Shown piece after piece: positions 10,965 through 20,055 of a stretch of 64,000 nt of DNA. Source of the stretch: Adiantum capillus-veneris (taxonomy: Eukaryota; Streptophyta; Polypodiopsida; Polypodiales; Pteridaceae); assembly GCA_014529385.2 (NCBI GenBank), contig CM043959.1:57020753-57084752 (forward strand). Reading direction: 5' to 3'. Each line of letters begins with the position of its first letter. Positions within the stretch are counted from its first letter, which is position 1. The translations under genes were made by a program, and so were the position numbers. The notes beneath the pieces were generated by a model. That model did not search any database. It had not been told where the DNA came from and saw only the letters and a program-made list of their open reading frames with translations.

Positions 10965-12410
10965 TTAATGGCGACTTGGACTTACCTGATCACGGCCTGA
11001 AATCCAATTCCATATGCTTTTGATGTTTAGGCCTTTCTCGTTAGTTTCTGTTTGAGATGCCATGTTGTCCAATACATTGGCATATATCTGCTCTACATTC
11101 CTTGGTAGCAAATTGTGGTTGCTTGATGAGACAGGTATTGATGTTGAAGCAATGGTTGATGAAGTCTTCTTCTTCCATATAGTGTTCTTCAAAACTGTGA
11201 CCTCCGCATTTACCGTTGCTTTCTTTTTGTTGTGAAGAGGCTGTAAAGGTGTTGTGTATCTTTCTTGTTGTTGAGCCTCAATCGTGGATTTTGGAACCCA
11301 CCTTGTTCTTGGGCCTGGTGTGATCTCCTTTGCCACTTGCCTTGTTTCTTCTTTGACTTGATGGTACCTTGTATTTAATTTCCAAATATGGCTGTTACTT
11401 TTGTAAAAGCCTTGCTCTTGTAGTAATTGACGAGGGATCCATCTATAGGTTGTAGTACTCTTGGGTGTAGCGGGTGACTGCTCTTGATTTCTTGATGTTT
11501 CTTGCTTTTCCTGGGCGATTCCTTGATAAGCTACTACCTTAGGTAACCAGATTTGAAAGTTACCCTCATAGAATCCTTGTGCTTCGAGTAACTCGACTGG
11601 AATGAATCTTTGGACTTTCTTGGAGGTGATCTTCACTTGACTTTGTTGGGTAGTCTGGTAGAATTCAGATTTCATTACCAAAACTTGTCGTATGGTTTGT
11701 CCAGTGGAAGACCTTATCTTTTGCTTTTTGTGCCTGTCCTTTCTCTTGGTTGACTTATGTGATTGACGTTGACGGCTTTGTTGATTCCTGACTGAGTGGT
11801 TGTCATGGGATGGATATCGCCAGGCTGTTATCTTGGGCTTGTTGACCCAAACATCTGAATTTCCTTTCTTGTAGCCTTGTGCAATAATTGACTTGCTTGA
11901 TGTGATCCATCCTGTTACCTTTGCTTGTTGAGGTTGTTCCTGTGATTGTATCCAAATTGGATCATTAACTTTAATATGTGCCTTGGATACTAGCACTTGG
12001 TTGACCTGTTTTGACTTCCTTTGGAGACTTTCAGGCGATGGAAACTTCGGTTGATAGACTTTTTGCTTGGGTTTCCATTGTTTTGTTGATGGTTTGGCTT
12101 TTGATGTAGAGGCTTTTTCTTGCACTTGCATTGGCTGGGCTAGAGACTGTGGGCTTACTTTAGCTTTGCCTTTTTCAATAGCCAAGAATCTTTGAACTCT
12201 TGTAGGCTTGACCTCTGTTGTTACTTGATAGCTTGTCGTGATGACCATTGTTGAAGATTCAGGCTCGTTTTCAAAGACTTGTGCCCATGGCTTGGACAAA
12301 ATCAAGTGTGTTCCCATTTGTCGAGAATCTACCACCAAGAATTCTTCTTTAACATTCTGTGAGTGTAGTTGGAGAGTAGCTTCTGCAATCCCCATACTTA
12401 TAACATCCAC
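10965..12410 (-). CDS. TE-2 C-terminal region: second protease-like domain end plus basic repeat domain
   Basis: 481 codons, in the same frame as the upstream 12444-14387 frame and separated from it by a single TAA, so it is probably the C-terminal half of one polyprotein. Residues 1-46 look like the second half of a retropepsin-like domain, ending HLILSKPWAQVF where retropepsins have the ILGRPW-type motif. Residues about 70-430 are basic, Gln/Lys/Ser-rich. They carry at least three copies of a unit of the form (R/G)(W/F)I-P-x-x-LL-x-x-QGFY-x-x-N-x-x-IW at about 167-188, 268-288 and 323-343, with a decayed fourth near 370-384. No RT, RNase H or integrase motif is present. I do not recognise the repeat domain. 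Basic charge suggests nucleic-acid or Gag binding, which is inference. Confidence 0.6.
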   Translation of the reverse strand: MDVISMGIAEATLQLHSQNVKEEFLVVDSRQMGTHLILSKPWAQVFENEPESSTMVITTSYQVTTEVKPTRVQRFLAIEKGKAKVSPQSLAQPMQVQEKASTSKAKPSTKQWKPKQKVYQPKFPSPESLQRKSKQVNQVLVSKAHIKVNDPIWIQSQEQPQQAKVTGWITSSKSIIAQGYKKGNSDVWVNKPKITAWRYPSHDNHSVRNQQSRQRQSHKSTKRKDRHKKQKIRSSTGQTIRQVLVMKSEFYQTTQQSQVKITSKKVQRFIPVELLEAQGFYEGNFQIWLPKVVAYQGIAQEKQETSRNQEQSPATPKSTTTYRWIPRQLLQEQGFYKSNSHIWKLNTRYHQVKEETRQVAKEITPGPRTRWVPKSTIEAQQQERYTTPLQPLHNKKKATVNAEVTVLKNTIWKKKTSSTIASTSIPVSSSNHNLLPRNVEQIYANVLDNMASQTETNEKGLNIKSIWNWISGRDQVSPSRH

Positions 12411-12443
12411 TTCAGGTGAGAGATTTACCTTTATCTGAATATC

Positions 12444-14387
12444 TTAAAGCTTTGGCTTACCTAGAAGTAACCACATGCCATATGACATGACATTAGTCGT
12501 GGAATTTGTATCAATTTCTGCCATAAAATTCATCTTGACTCCGTCTTGTGCACTTAGCAAAAAGTTGATCTTCTTTGGTACTAGATTGCTTGTGTTCTCT
12601 TGAGTGACTTGAGAAATCTTTGGCCTGGACTCCTTGTCGTCTTCTTCTTCATTGTTCACACTTCTGAGTTCATCTGTGTGTTCTAGCTCCTGTTTGACCA
12701 CCATTTCCTCTGATATGTCTTTTGGAGAGACAAAATCAGCATTTGGTTCCTGTAGAGTCATAGGCTCTTCTTCCTCGACTTCAGCTGTTGAAATGTCACC
12801 AATAGTGTCTGAACTTCCTGTCACTTGCTGCACCTCTTCTTTGATTGATTCCAAGTCTTCATATTGCTCGTTTGTAGGCGCTGGACGTGAAGCATCTTCT
12901 TTGGATCTTAGCCCTTCTTCCTGCAACTTTGCTTTGTTGACTTGTGGCTCCTTCTTTGTACTATGCATTCGAGTTAGACAATTTGTAATCAAGTGTGTTA
13001 TTGCACACTGATTGCAAAGAGCACCTATTTCTATATGACCAGTATTCGGGCTAGGTATCTGGTTTTGTGCTATCCCCGTAGTTGATAACCCCGTTTCGAA
13101 CTCATACTCAGATTCTTCATCTGTCTCACACATAACCCTTAGCATGTAGTAGGGGACTATGCCATACCCATTCTCATCGCAATTTTTTTTTGGTGTGGTC
13201 TCATTAACACAGACATCCAAAGTAGCCAATATCAAAGTCCACTCTAGCGGTTCTAACGCCTCTTCCGGAAAAGGTTCTCTTATGTAAGCATCATCTTCTA
13301 AGACCCTCTCTAAGGAATTCTCATTTCTTCCAAAGTCACTACACTCCGATGCTCCGCACATCCAGATTTCTTTCTTTTTGCCCATCCACGGATGGTCTAT
13401 TGATCCACTTTGTGTTGCAGAATCAAAATCTTCCACTGGCGTTCTAGTTACATCTTGGTAACTATGATTTTTCATATTTACACGTGTTGTGGTTTCAGCA
13501 TGTCTCAAGTATAGATAATCATAACCCCAATCTTGTACCATCTTGAGTTGCCTCATGAATGGTCTTCCAAGGATGATTTCATAGTTATTTTTCTTGCCAA
13601 AGTCAACTATGGCAAAAGTATGCGCATACTCTATACCACAAGAAGACACCACTATCGCTTCTAGCAATCCCATGGGTCTTTCCACATGCCCATCAGCTAA
13701 CTGTAATTTTATTCTGGTTGTTCTAAAGGCGGGCCTACCCCATTTATCCCATATTCGTTTTGTTGCTATGGCAATTCCTGCTCCGCTGTCAAGTATAGCT
13801 TTCGTTTCAATCCCATTGTACTCGACAGGCAAAGCGGCATTACCATCTTCTCCTTCACAGTACTCTCCTACTTTGTTTAGAGGTACGGGTCTTACATTTG
13901 ATCTAGGCTTCTCGATCTCATCTAGCTCTTTTTCCAGGAACCTTAACGGGCTTTTGATCCCAATTTTTTCCAAGCATTTTCCTATATCCGTCCACATACT
14001 TGGCCTGATTTTTAAAAGTTCTGCCAACGTAATTGTGCACTTCACTCGCGTGGATAGCAAGTCAGTCAACATTTTTGTGTCCAATTCTTTTGTCCCTCCT
14101 AGCCTCTGTGATGGAACTCTCACAATCTCAGACTTTGCCTCAAAATCTCCGATGTACTGTGGCAAAGTTCTTAACGATGCAGGTCTACTGTCTTCGGAGG
14201 CTATCGATCCTACGTCACCATAATATGACCTCACATCAACACTCATTTGTGGTCTATCTAATGTGATTTCAGGAAATGGTGCTGGTCTAGCATCCTCTTC
14301 TCTTTTTTGGGCATCTCGGACAGCCTTCCATAACTCCTCTGGCCACTGCTCCTCAACTATAGGAACATAGGGTGGGAAATCCCTCAT
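12444..14387 (-). CDS. pro: TE-2 retropepsin region with extra zinc knuckle and start of a second protease-like domain
   Basis: 647 codons. Residues about 108-135 (VKCTITLAELLKI...) resemble the segment preceding protease in plant Ty3/gypsy polyproteins. Residues 185-295 form a retropepsin: catalytic ILDSGAG with Asp200, and ILGRPFM at about 272-278. This enzyme would cleave the Gag polyprotein inside the particle. Residues 457-469 (CNQCAITHLITNC) are a zinc-knuckle-like motif almost identical to the second knuckle of the nucleocapsid at 15109-15201, which is odd after a protease. The last 43 residues (from about 605) start a second retropepsin-like fold with EIDTNST, where Gly of DTG is replaced by Asn. 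It continues after one TAA into 10965-12410. Middle residues 475-600 are acidic and low-complexity. The frame is separated from the upstream one by a one-base shift near 14460. Confidence 0.82.
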   Translation of the reverse strand: MRDFPPYVPIVEEQWPEELWKAVRDAQKREEDARPAPFPEITLDRPQMSVDVRSYYGDVGSIASEDSRPASLRTLPQYIGDFEAKSEIVRVPSQRLGGTKELDTKMLTDLLSTRVKCTITLAELLKIRPSMWTDIGKCLEKIGIKSPLRFLEKELDEIEKPRSNVRPVPLNKVGEYCEGEDGNAALPVEYNGIETKAILDSGAGIAIATKRIWDKWGRPAFRTTRIKLQLADGHVERPMGLLEAIVVSSCGIEYAHTFAIVDFGKKNNYEIILGRPFMRQLKMVQDWGYDYLYLRHAETTTRVNMKNHSYQDVTRTPVEDFDSATQSGSIDHPWMGKKKEIWMCGASECSDFGRNENSLERVLEDDAYIREPFPEEALEPLEWTLILATLDVCVNETTPKKNCDENGYGIVPYYMLRVMCETDEESEYEFETGLSTTGIAQNQIPSPNTGHIEIGALCNQCAITHLITNCLTRMHSTKKEPQVNKAKLQEEGLRSKEDASRPAPTNEQYEDLESIKEEVQQVTGSSDTIGDISTAEVEEEEPMTLQEPNADFVSPKDISEEMVVKQELEHTDELRSVNNEEEDDKESRPKISQVTQENTSNLVPKKINFLLSAQDGVKMNFMAEIDTNSTTNVMSYGMWLLLGKPKL

Positions 14388-14455
14388 TGATTCATCTGTT
14401 GTATTTTGGACTACTGTCGAGTCTTGCGACCTTGGCAGTGGTTCTTCCCTATGAT

Positions 14456-15025
14456 CTACCTCTTCTCTAGGAATTCGTCTACTTTAATGCTCTCATCTTT
14501 GTGCACTGGGGTGACTATCCTATCCTTCCCTTCTGGTGGAGGTGGTTCTAGCAATGCTTGAGAAGTTTCAATGAGCTGCTTACACATTGATAGCCTCTGC
14601 TTTTCTAGTTCGAGATAAGGATGGGTCATCCATCTTTGTTCTAAGGTCTGTCTATTTGCCAATCTAGCCTCATAAGCCTGTAAAATTGCATCTAAAGGCT
14701 CATTCACTTTGTCCACTAGGACAGATCCTCCTGAACTAGCACTCTTGGGTGCTTCAGCTGGTTTAAGGGTTTCAACTTCCCTTTGCTGTGTCTGTTGCTC
14801 TTGAGTTATTTCCAAATCAGCTCTAACAGCCTTTTCTTCTCCTTTCTCCCTTTCTAGTCTCTCTTTCATTCTAGTCCTTCTTGCTCGTCTAGAGTTTCTA
14901 CGGCTTTTGGAACTCTTACTAGTCTCTCCATCTGTAGGCTTCTGCTCTTGCACTTTTGCTTGTGCTCTTGTGACAACGTTTACTGGAGCAACTTGCTTAC
15001 TTTCATCTTCTTGTTGTTTAAGCAC
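14456..15025 (-). CDS. TE-2 gag-pr linker, charged
   Basis: 189 codons of Lys/Arg/Glu/Gln-rich sequence with no recognised domain, lying between the nucleocapsid and protease. It overlaps the nucleocapsid frame by 46 bases in another frame, and the protease frame begins one frame away just beyond its stop near 14456. Both junctions look like single-base frameshifts in one original continuous polyprotein. Programmed frameshifting is possible, but no heptamer slippery site was identified. Confidence 0.55.
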   Translation of the reverse strand: MLKQQEDESKQVAPVNVVTRAQAKVQEQKPTDGETSKSSKSRRNSRRARRTRMKERLEREKGEEKAVRADLEITQEQQTQQREVETLKPAEAPKSASSGGSVLVDKVNEPLDAILQAYEARLANRQTLEQRWMTHPYLELEKQRLSMCKQLIETSQALLEPPPPEGKDRIVTPVHKDESIKVDEFLEKR

Positions 15026-15525
15026 CTGCTCTTTTGTAATTGTTTCTTTCCCTGTTGTTGTTGTCGTCTCTCCTTTTGTTGCGGCTGTTCTTTCTCTGAT
15101 TTGCTGGTAGAAGGAAAGGTAACATGTGGTTGCATTTTACCTTTCTTTCCTAGATTCTTAGGACAATCTAAAATCATATGTGTGATTGCACACTCATTAC
15201 AATATACATTTATCATGATATCATGGTGTGGACAATCCTTAATCAAGTGATCACTACTACCACATCTGTCACATGGACGTATTGGTTGTTGTGGCAATAC
15301 TTGATATTGACCTTGAAGTGGCCTCTGATCTACCACATTTCTTTCTATTTGAAGCTCATGACTCTCATATGCATTTCTAGCAGCTATGGGTCTTTCACTT
15401 AAGAACACTTGTTCCGCTACAGGATGATATCTAGGAGGTTGAGACATAACATGCTCAAACCCTGGTGGAGTCTTAGGTCTATAGTCAGGACCATGTTGTG
15501 TCGGTTGGTCCCCTCCACATGTCAT
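14980..15525 (-). CDS. gag: TE-2 nucleocapsid with two zinc knuckles
   Basis: Residues 85-98 (CDRCGSSDHLIKDC) match C-x2-C-x4-H-x4-C exactly. Residues 109-121 (CNECAITHMILDC) are a variant C-x2-C-x3-H-x4-C. Such knuckles package element RNA in the virus-like particle. The frame continues upstream beyond its first Met through an in-frame TGA (about 15534), where a further C-x2-C (CMTC) is visible, and is one frame off from gag. It is therefore the C-terminal part of Gag rather than a separate gene. Confidence 0.8.
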   Translation of the reverse strand: MTCGGDQPTQHGPDYRPKTPPGFEHVMSQPPRYHPVAEQVFLSERPIAARNAYESHELQIERNVVDQRPLQGQYQVLPQQPIRPCDRCGSSDHLIKDCPHHDIMINVYCNECAITHMILDCPKNLGKKGKMQPHVTFPSTSKSEKEQPQQKERRQQQQGKKQLQKSRCLNNKKMKVSKLLQ

Positions 15526-15613
15526 GCACCTACGTCATTGTTGAGGAATTCTATAGGCTGGTACTCTGTCAGAGTGGTTGATGCATTGCATCACATTCTC
15601 TATGATTTGCTCC

Positions 15614-16756
15614 TCAACATTTACTTGGTTGTCCTAGATTCCCTCTTTGATCCTCAAGATCATCGTTTTTCTTTTCCTGACTCGCATCATTCATCTTCTT
15701 TTGACCCTCTTCATAGAATTTGCAATTGTCAACTAGGTCAACTGCCGCTTTGGTCACCTCTTCCAAGGTTTGGTATCTTTTCATGTATAGGTCCTTTTGG
15801 AGATTCTCATTCCTAAGCCCTCTGATGAAGCATAGGATCCGACGTTCTGGCGTGGGTAACTCTTGGGTAGGACATCTAGCAACATATTGCTTGAAACGCA
15901 GTATTGCATGTCGCAATGTTTCTGTTTCACCTTGTTTAAATCCCTGAATCTTAGGAAGGGTGTTATGTTTTATGCCCCTCTTGGTGAATTCTTGAAAAAA
16001 TTCATCCAACATTTTCTCAATGGTTGTGAACTCTCTCCGGTTCAATAGTTCAAACCATGCTTGTGCATTGTCCTCCAATGTAAGTCCAAAACTCTCATAC
16101 TGCGTGTGGAAGTCCTCTACTCGTTCTGCTCGTAGGACTTGCTTGAAAGCCGAGACATGGGCGTATGGGTCTCCTATGCCATTGTACTTTCTATTTACCC
16201 ATTTTCTTAGCTGAGATGGTCTTATACTTTGGGGTGCAAAGTATGGAACCATACTCCTCTCTGGTATCGTTTCATCTCTCGTTATCGCTCTAGGGGGAAA
16301 TCTAGGTGGTGGTCCCCTCTTTGGAATTCTCTTAGAGGTTCCTGTGTTTGGTGGATGTATCTGAGGTCCTTCATTGACCAAATATCCACTCATCTCTAAT
16401 TTGGTTCGCAGATTTGTGCTTTCTACAGCTCTATATTCTCGTCCATACTTGCCAACAAATAAAGATGTCCATTGTCGGTCGACCTCGTATATATAGACAT
16501 ATAAGAGCTTGTATTCTGTCAGCTCATCTGGGTAAGGCTCTAAGCAACTGTAAAGGTTGAATTGATCTCCATTAATATACCTATATAGTCCTTCACTTTC
16601 ATGGTTATACGTCCAAACTCTCTCCACAAAATTGGTCTTTATGTATTGTAGGTTTGGAAGATCTATTCTGGGCGGGTGCTCATCTATCCCTGCAATCCAT
16701 GTGCTTGTATAAGCCGAGTCTGAGTCTGATGTAGACATGACTTCTAGGCTTAACAA
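15614..16756 (-). CDS. gag: TE-2 Gag capsid protein
   Basis: 380 codons. Residues about 190-340 match the plant retrotransposon Gag (retrotrans_gag) pattern: NAQAWFELLNRREF at about 230-243, then FFQEFTKRGI and, near 300-330, the conserved L..FIRGL segment. Residues 1-140 are acidic to neutral and unrecognised; 140-165 are Pro/Arg-rich. The protein would form the virus-like particle. It ends at a stop near 15614, after which the nucleocapsid continues in another frame with only a short gap, so a frameshift has probably separated them. The ATG at 16756 follows the long leader; a second in-frame Met is at residue 7. Confidence 0.82.
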   Translation of the reverse strand: MLSLEVMSTSDSDSAYTSTWIAGIDEHPPRIDLPNLQYIKTNFVERVWTYNHESEGLYRYINGDQFNLYSCLEPYPDELTEYKLLYVYIYEVDRQWTSLFVGKYGREYRAVESTNLRTKLEMSGYLVNEGPQIHPPNTGTSKRIPKRGPPPRFPPRAITRDETIPERSMVPYFAPQSIRPSQLRKWVNRKYNGIGDPYAHVSAFKQVLRAERVEDFHTQYESFGLTLEDNAQAWFELLNRREFTTIEKMLDEFFQEFTKRGIKHNTLPKIQGFKQGETETLRHAILRFKQYVARCPTQELPTPERRILCFIRGLRNENLQKDLYMKRYQTLEEVTKAAVDLVDNCKFYEEGQKKMNDASQEKKNDDLEDQRGNLGQPSKC

Positions 16757-17210
16757 CTCTAGCTTGCTGTAGTAATACCTCTCTCAGTGTGTTCAAGTGT
16801 TTTGGTCAGGGAAAATCCAAAACTATGTCCAAACCATGAGCGTTTTCTTACAATTCTCTCAAATTGTTGGTTTTAGACACCCCTGACTTCCGGATGCATT
16901 TTGAGGCCTTAAACAACGTTTTTTTCAAAACTGACCAAAGTGATGCCGTTGGCAACCATTTTGGCCAATTTACTCTAAGATTTGTAGTGCTGCTCTCAAG
17001 CTACGTTTTGATAAAAAAAGTTTTGGAATCGGAGTCCGTATATGAAAGTTATGACCAAAACAGTGAGATGTAATTTGGAAAGTTGCTCTATCTGATGTTT
17101 TTGCAAGTGGTCTGTTTGAGCCCAAAATTGGTGTGTGCACTCCTTAGGCAATGATAAACCCAGTGGTATACTTGGTTTCAAAAATTTTCTCAAATTTTTT
17201 TTTCTCACTT

Positions 17211-19157
17211 GTCTATCGCGATAGACTGACCAAGTACCCCTTGTAGATGTCCAAATGCACTCAAACTTTGTGTACAGGGTATAATGGGCCTTCTGAACCC
17301 AAATATGAAGTCATATAAGTTTTTGATTTTTCTACAGTGAATTCCCAAGTCTATCGCGATAGACTCACTAGAGTTAGTGGGATACAGTTTTTCAACTGTT
17401 TTTACAGATTTGAGTTCCCCCTTCTCTTGAGATACTACTCACCAAGTTTCAACCAATTTGGAATACTTTTCCTTTGTAACTTGCATCAAACAATAGTCTC
17501 TTTTCAGATCTTGTGAAGTAATCCACTTAGATGCACTTCCATTGCTCCAAATTTACTCAAATTTTAACCATAGGCTCACAACAACATGTAGAACAAGGCC
17601 CTAAGGTCAATTTTCAAAAAATTCAAAATTTGTGAAAAAAACCCTAGTCTATCGCAATAGACTCAGCAGATTCTTCAATTTTGAAAATTTTCCAGATTTC
17701 TCTTCACCATTGTGTTCCCTATGCTCTGTACACCTTGCTCACCAATTTTCACTTGTTTTGGACTTTTTCTTAGGTCTCTTAACTCCAACTCTAGAATTTT
17801 GAGTCTATCTGATCACTAGAAAATAGACTTAGGATGACTTCCCAATATCCAAAATCCACCAAATTTTGTGTGTAACCTCCTGAGAGGCTAAACAAGCTAT
17901 GCTCCAGAGGGTTTTGAAAATTTCAATTTCTTTGGCCCTGCTTTGAGTCTATCGCGATAGACTCAGCAAGTACCCCTTTTATAGGTCAAACTTGAACTTT
18001 GACTATACCACTATGTTCCAACACCTCTCCTTAGTCCTCCTACCAATTTTCAAGTGGTTTGGACTTTTACTTTGTCAGTTAGACCAGATCTGGTGTTTTC
18101 TACAAGTTGAATCCTCTCAAATGGTCTTAGACCCACTTTTTGATGTCCAAATGACTTCAAAATTTTTATGTGTCCTTGATAGCACCTTTCCCATCTATGC
18201 CATAGAGGTTTTTGAAAAATCTAGTTTCTATCACTGGGTTCTTAGTCTATCGCGATAGACTCACCAAGTATGCTAACATGACACTTTTTTCAAATTTTCT
18301 CTTCAAAAATGTGTTCTCTACCCTCTATAGATCATGTATACCAAGTTTCACAAGGTTTGGAAATTTGGTCAAGTCCCTTTACCCAATTTGTCTCTGAACT
18401 CCGACTCTAAACACCAGACAAGTGCTTTGGTGGTCTTCTTGATGTCCAATTTCAAATTTGAAATGACGGTTAAGGTCTAGGTGAGGAGTGGATTCAAGAT
18501 ATCTAGTCACAATTTCCAAAAACTGTCCCACTCAAAATGTCATGAGTCTATCGCGATAGACTAGGCAGATTGTGCAGCAAAGTCAACTCAAAATTGTGAC
18601 TTCACTTTTAGATTCCCCTTACTCTCTTGTGTCTATTCCTCAAATTTCATGCAATTTGGACACTTGGTTTGTGTTTTGGGCCATTTTTAGTGTTTTTGTC
18701 AGAACTTGAATCTCTATCTGGGCTTTAGATTCACTTCTAGTGATCCAAACACCTTGAAATTTGGTGTGTATGCTATGTAGGCTCTGCTTAAGCTATCCCT
18801 AGGAGGGATTTGCAAAATAAGGTCCACAGCTAAATATACCCAACCTATCGTGATAGGCTCATAAAGTTTCCCAGTTTTGGTCTTTTTACAAAGTTCTCTT
18901 CACAACTAGTTTCCTTATCCTCTGTATAGTGAATACACAAAGTTGTGCAATGCTTGGACTATTGGTCAAGGTCTTTTTACCACTGTGTCTCTGAACTTAG
19001 ACTCTAAACACCAGACTTGAGGTTTGGTGGTCAAGCAGGTGTCCAGGTACACTCAATTTTTGGGAGCAGCCTTGTATTGATGTGTTTTACCTGTGGTATG
19101 AGGGGTTTTGCCTGTTTGTGAGTCTATCTCCAATTCACCAGTCTATCGCGATAGACT
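17211..19157. promoter_or_regulatory. Array of eight palindromes (core TCTATCGCGATAGA)
   Basis: Each palindrome is a perfect or near-perfect inverted repeat centred on TCGCGA. In DNA it could bind a dimeric factor; in RNA each could form a hairpin or a self-complementary kissing site. A partial copy occurs in each LTR (about 9008 and 20392). A regulatory or packaging function is inferred from regularity and symmetry only. Confidence 0.6.
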
Positions 19158-20036
19158 AGGCAGAGAGCCACTGGAAAGTATTTTTTTCTCTATTTTTGGA
19201 TAGTTTGGTTCCCAATGCCCTTAGAAGCCTATCCCCAAAGTTTCATTCAATTTGGACTTCCTTTCCTTTGGATTGAAGCATTTCATAATTCACTTCCTTA
19301 CACTCAGAAAAAGCAAATTCCCACTTAGATGCACAAGCACTGATGCAAATTCTTTGAAATTTCACATACAAGCTCTAGAGCATATGCAAAACAAGATCTT
19401 GAGGTCAAACTTTCTTTTTTTTTGAAAATTGCAGATTTGGTTTTAGATTTTTGTTTTTTGGGTTTTTTAGTTTTTTTTTTGGATTGGACCAAGTCTGTGT
19501 TTTTCCCCTACCTTAAGGTCTCCAATGCAAAAACAAGCACTCAAATCGGCTTTCAAATGACCATTTTAGAGCACTTTTACCATAATCAGCACAATTTCGC
19601 CTTTTGTGTTTTCAATCACATTTTCATGTCAAAATTGCTCTAGATCAACATCAGATGTTCTACACTACCTAAAGTCCTACTTTGGATGGTTGAATGGTTG
19701 TTTTTGTTTTCTGGCAAGCAAACAGCCTCCTGCTTACCTTTTGCGTTTTTCTTTGCGTTTTTTTTTTCTTTCGAGTTCTTTACAACCATAAGTCACAACC
19801 AAAGACACTAACCGTAAAACCTAATCTAAACACACAACAAAATAATATAACCATACCTCAACCTCATGGTGGACCACCTCGGCGATACGCAGGCTCCCTG
19901 GCTATCCCTCGGTCAAGAGATCCGCTCTTTGACTTCCCACTAAGAAGGCAAATGGTGACAACACTCTAGAAAACTCTAGAGAAACGCTATACTATCAAAC
20001 ACGAGTGACGTGGTCTACGCTAGTTTAGGCGCTTCG

Positions 20037-20054
20037 TCCCTGGAAACGACGCCA
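20037..20054 (-). other. TE-2 primer-binding site, tRNA-Asp-like
   Basis: On the minus strand, one base after the 5' LTR, the sequence TGGCGTCGTTTCCAGGGA matches 15 of 18 positions of the complement of the plant tRNA-Asp 3' end, as used by Athila-like elements. The match is from memory of the tRNA sequence. The TE-4 primer site at 42368-42385 is similar. Confidence 0.55.
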
Positions 20055-20055
20055 A

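Larger units (their letters stand above)
16757..20055 (-). repeat. TE-2 leader with about 298-bp tandem repeats carrying an 18-nt palindrome
   Basis: Untranslated leader between primer site and gag. The palindrome AGTCTATCGCGATAGACT, or a near copy, starts at 17348, 17646 (one mismatch), 17946, 18244, 18545, 18842 (degenerate, still nearly symmetrical) and 19140. The steps are 298, 300, 298, 301, 297 and 298 bp. An additional 16-nt copy lies at 17211, 137 bp before the first. Between palindromes the units share diverged landmarks such as 'accaagtttcaaccaatttg'-type and 'gacttttc'-type segments. The symmetry is kept better than the surrounding unit, which suggests selection on the palindrome. 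Short frames in this interval are spurious. Confidence 0.9.

Noticed and set aside
12634-14266. Long plus-strand frames at 12634-13011 and 13594-14223
   Set aside because: Antisense shadows of the TE-2 protease frame; Ser-rich composition without domains.
10965-16756. Endogenous plant pararetrovirus (zinc knuckle plus protease reading frames)
   Set aside because: Flanked by LTRs with primer site, polypurine tract and 5-bp target duplications; no movement protein or RT is visible, and Gag matches the retrotransposon family.
17211-19157. CRISPR-like array
   Set aside because: Plant retrotransposon context; the repeat unit is about 298 bp with diverged content and only an 18-nt palindrome conserved, and there is no cas gene.
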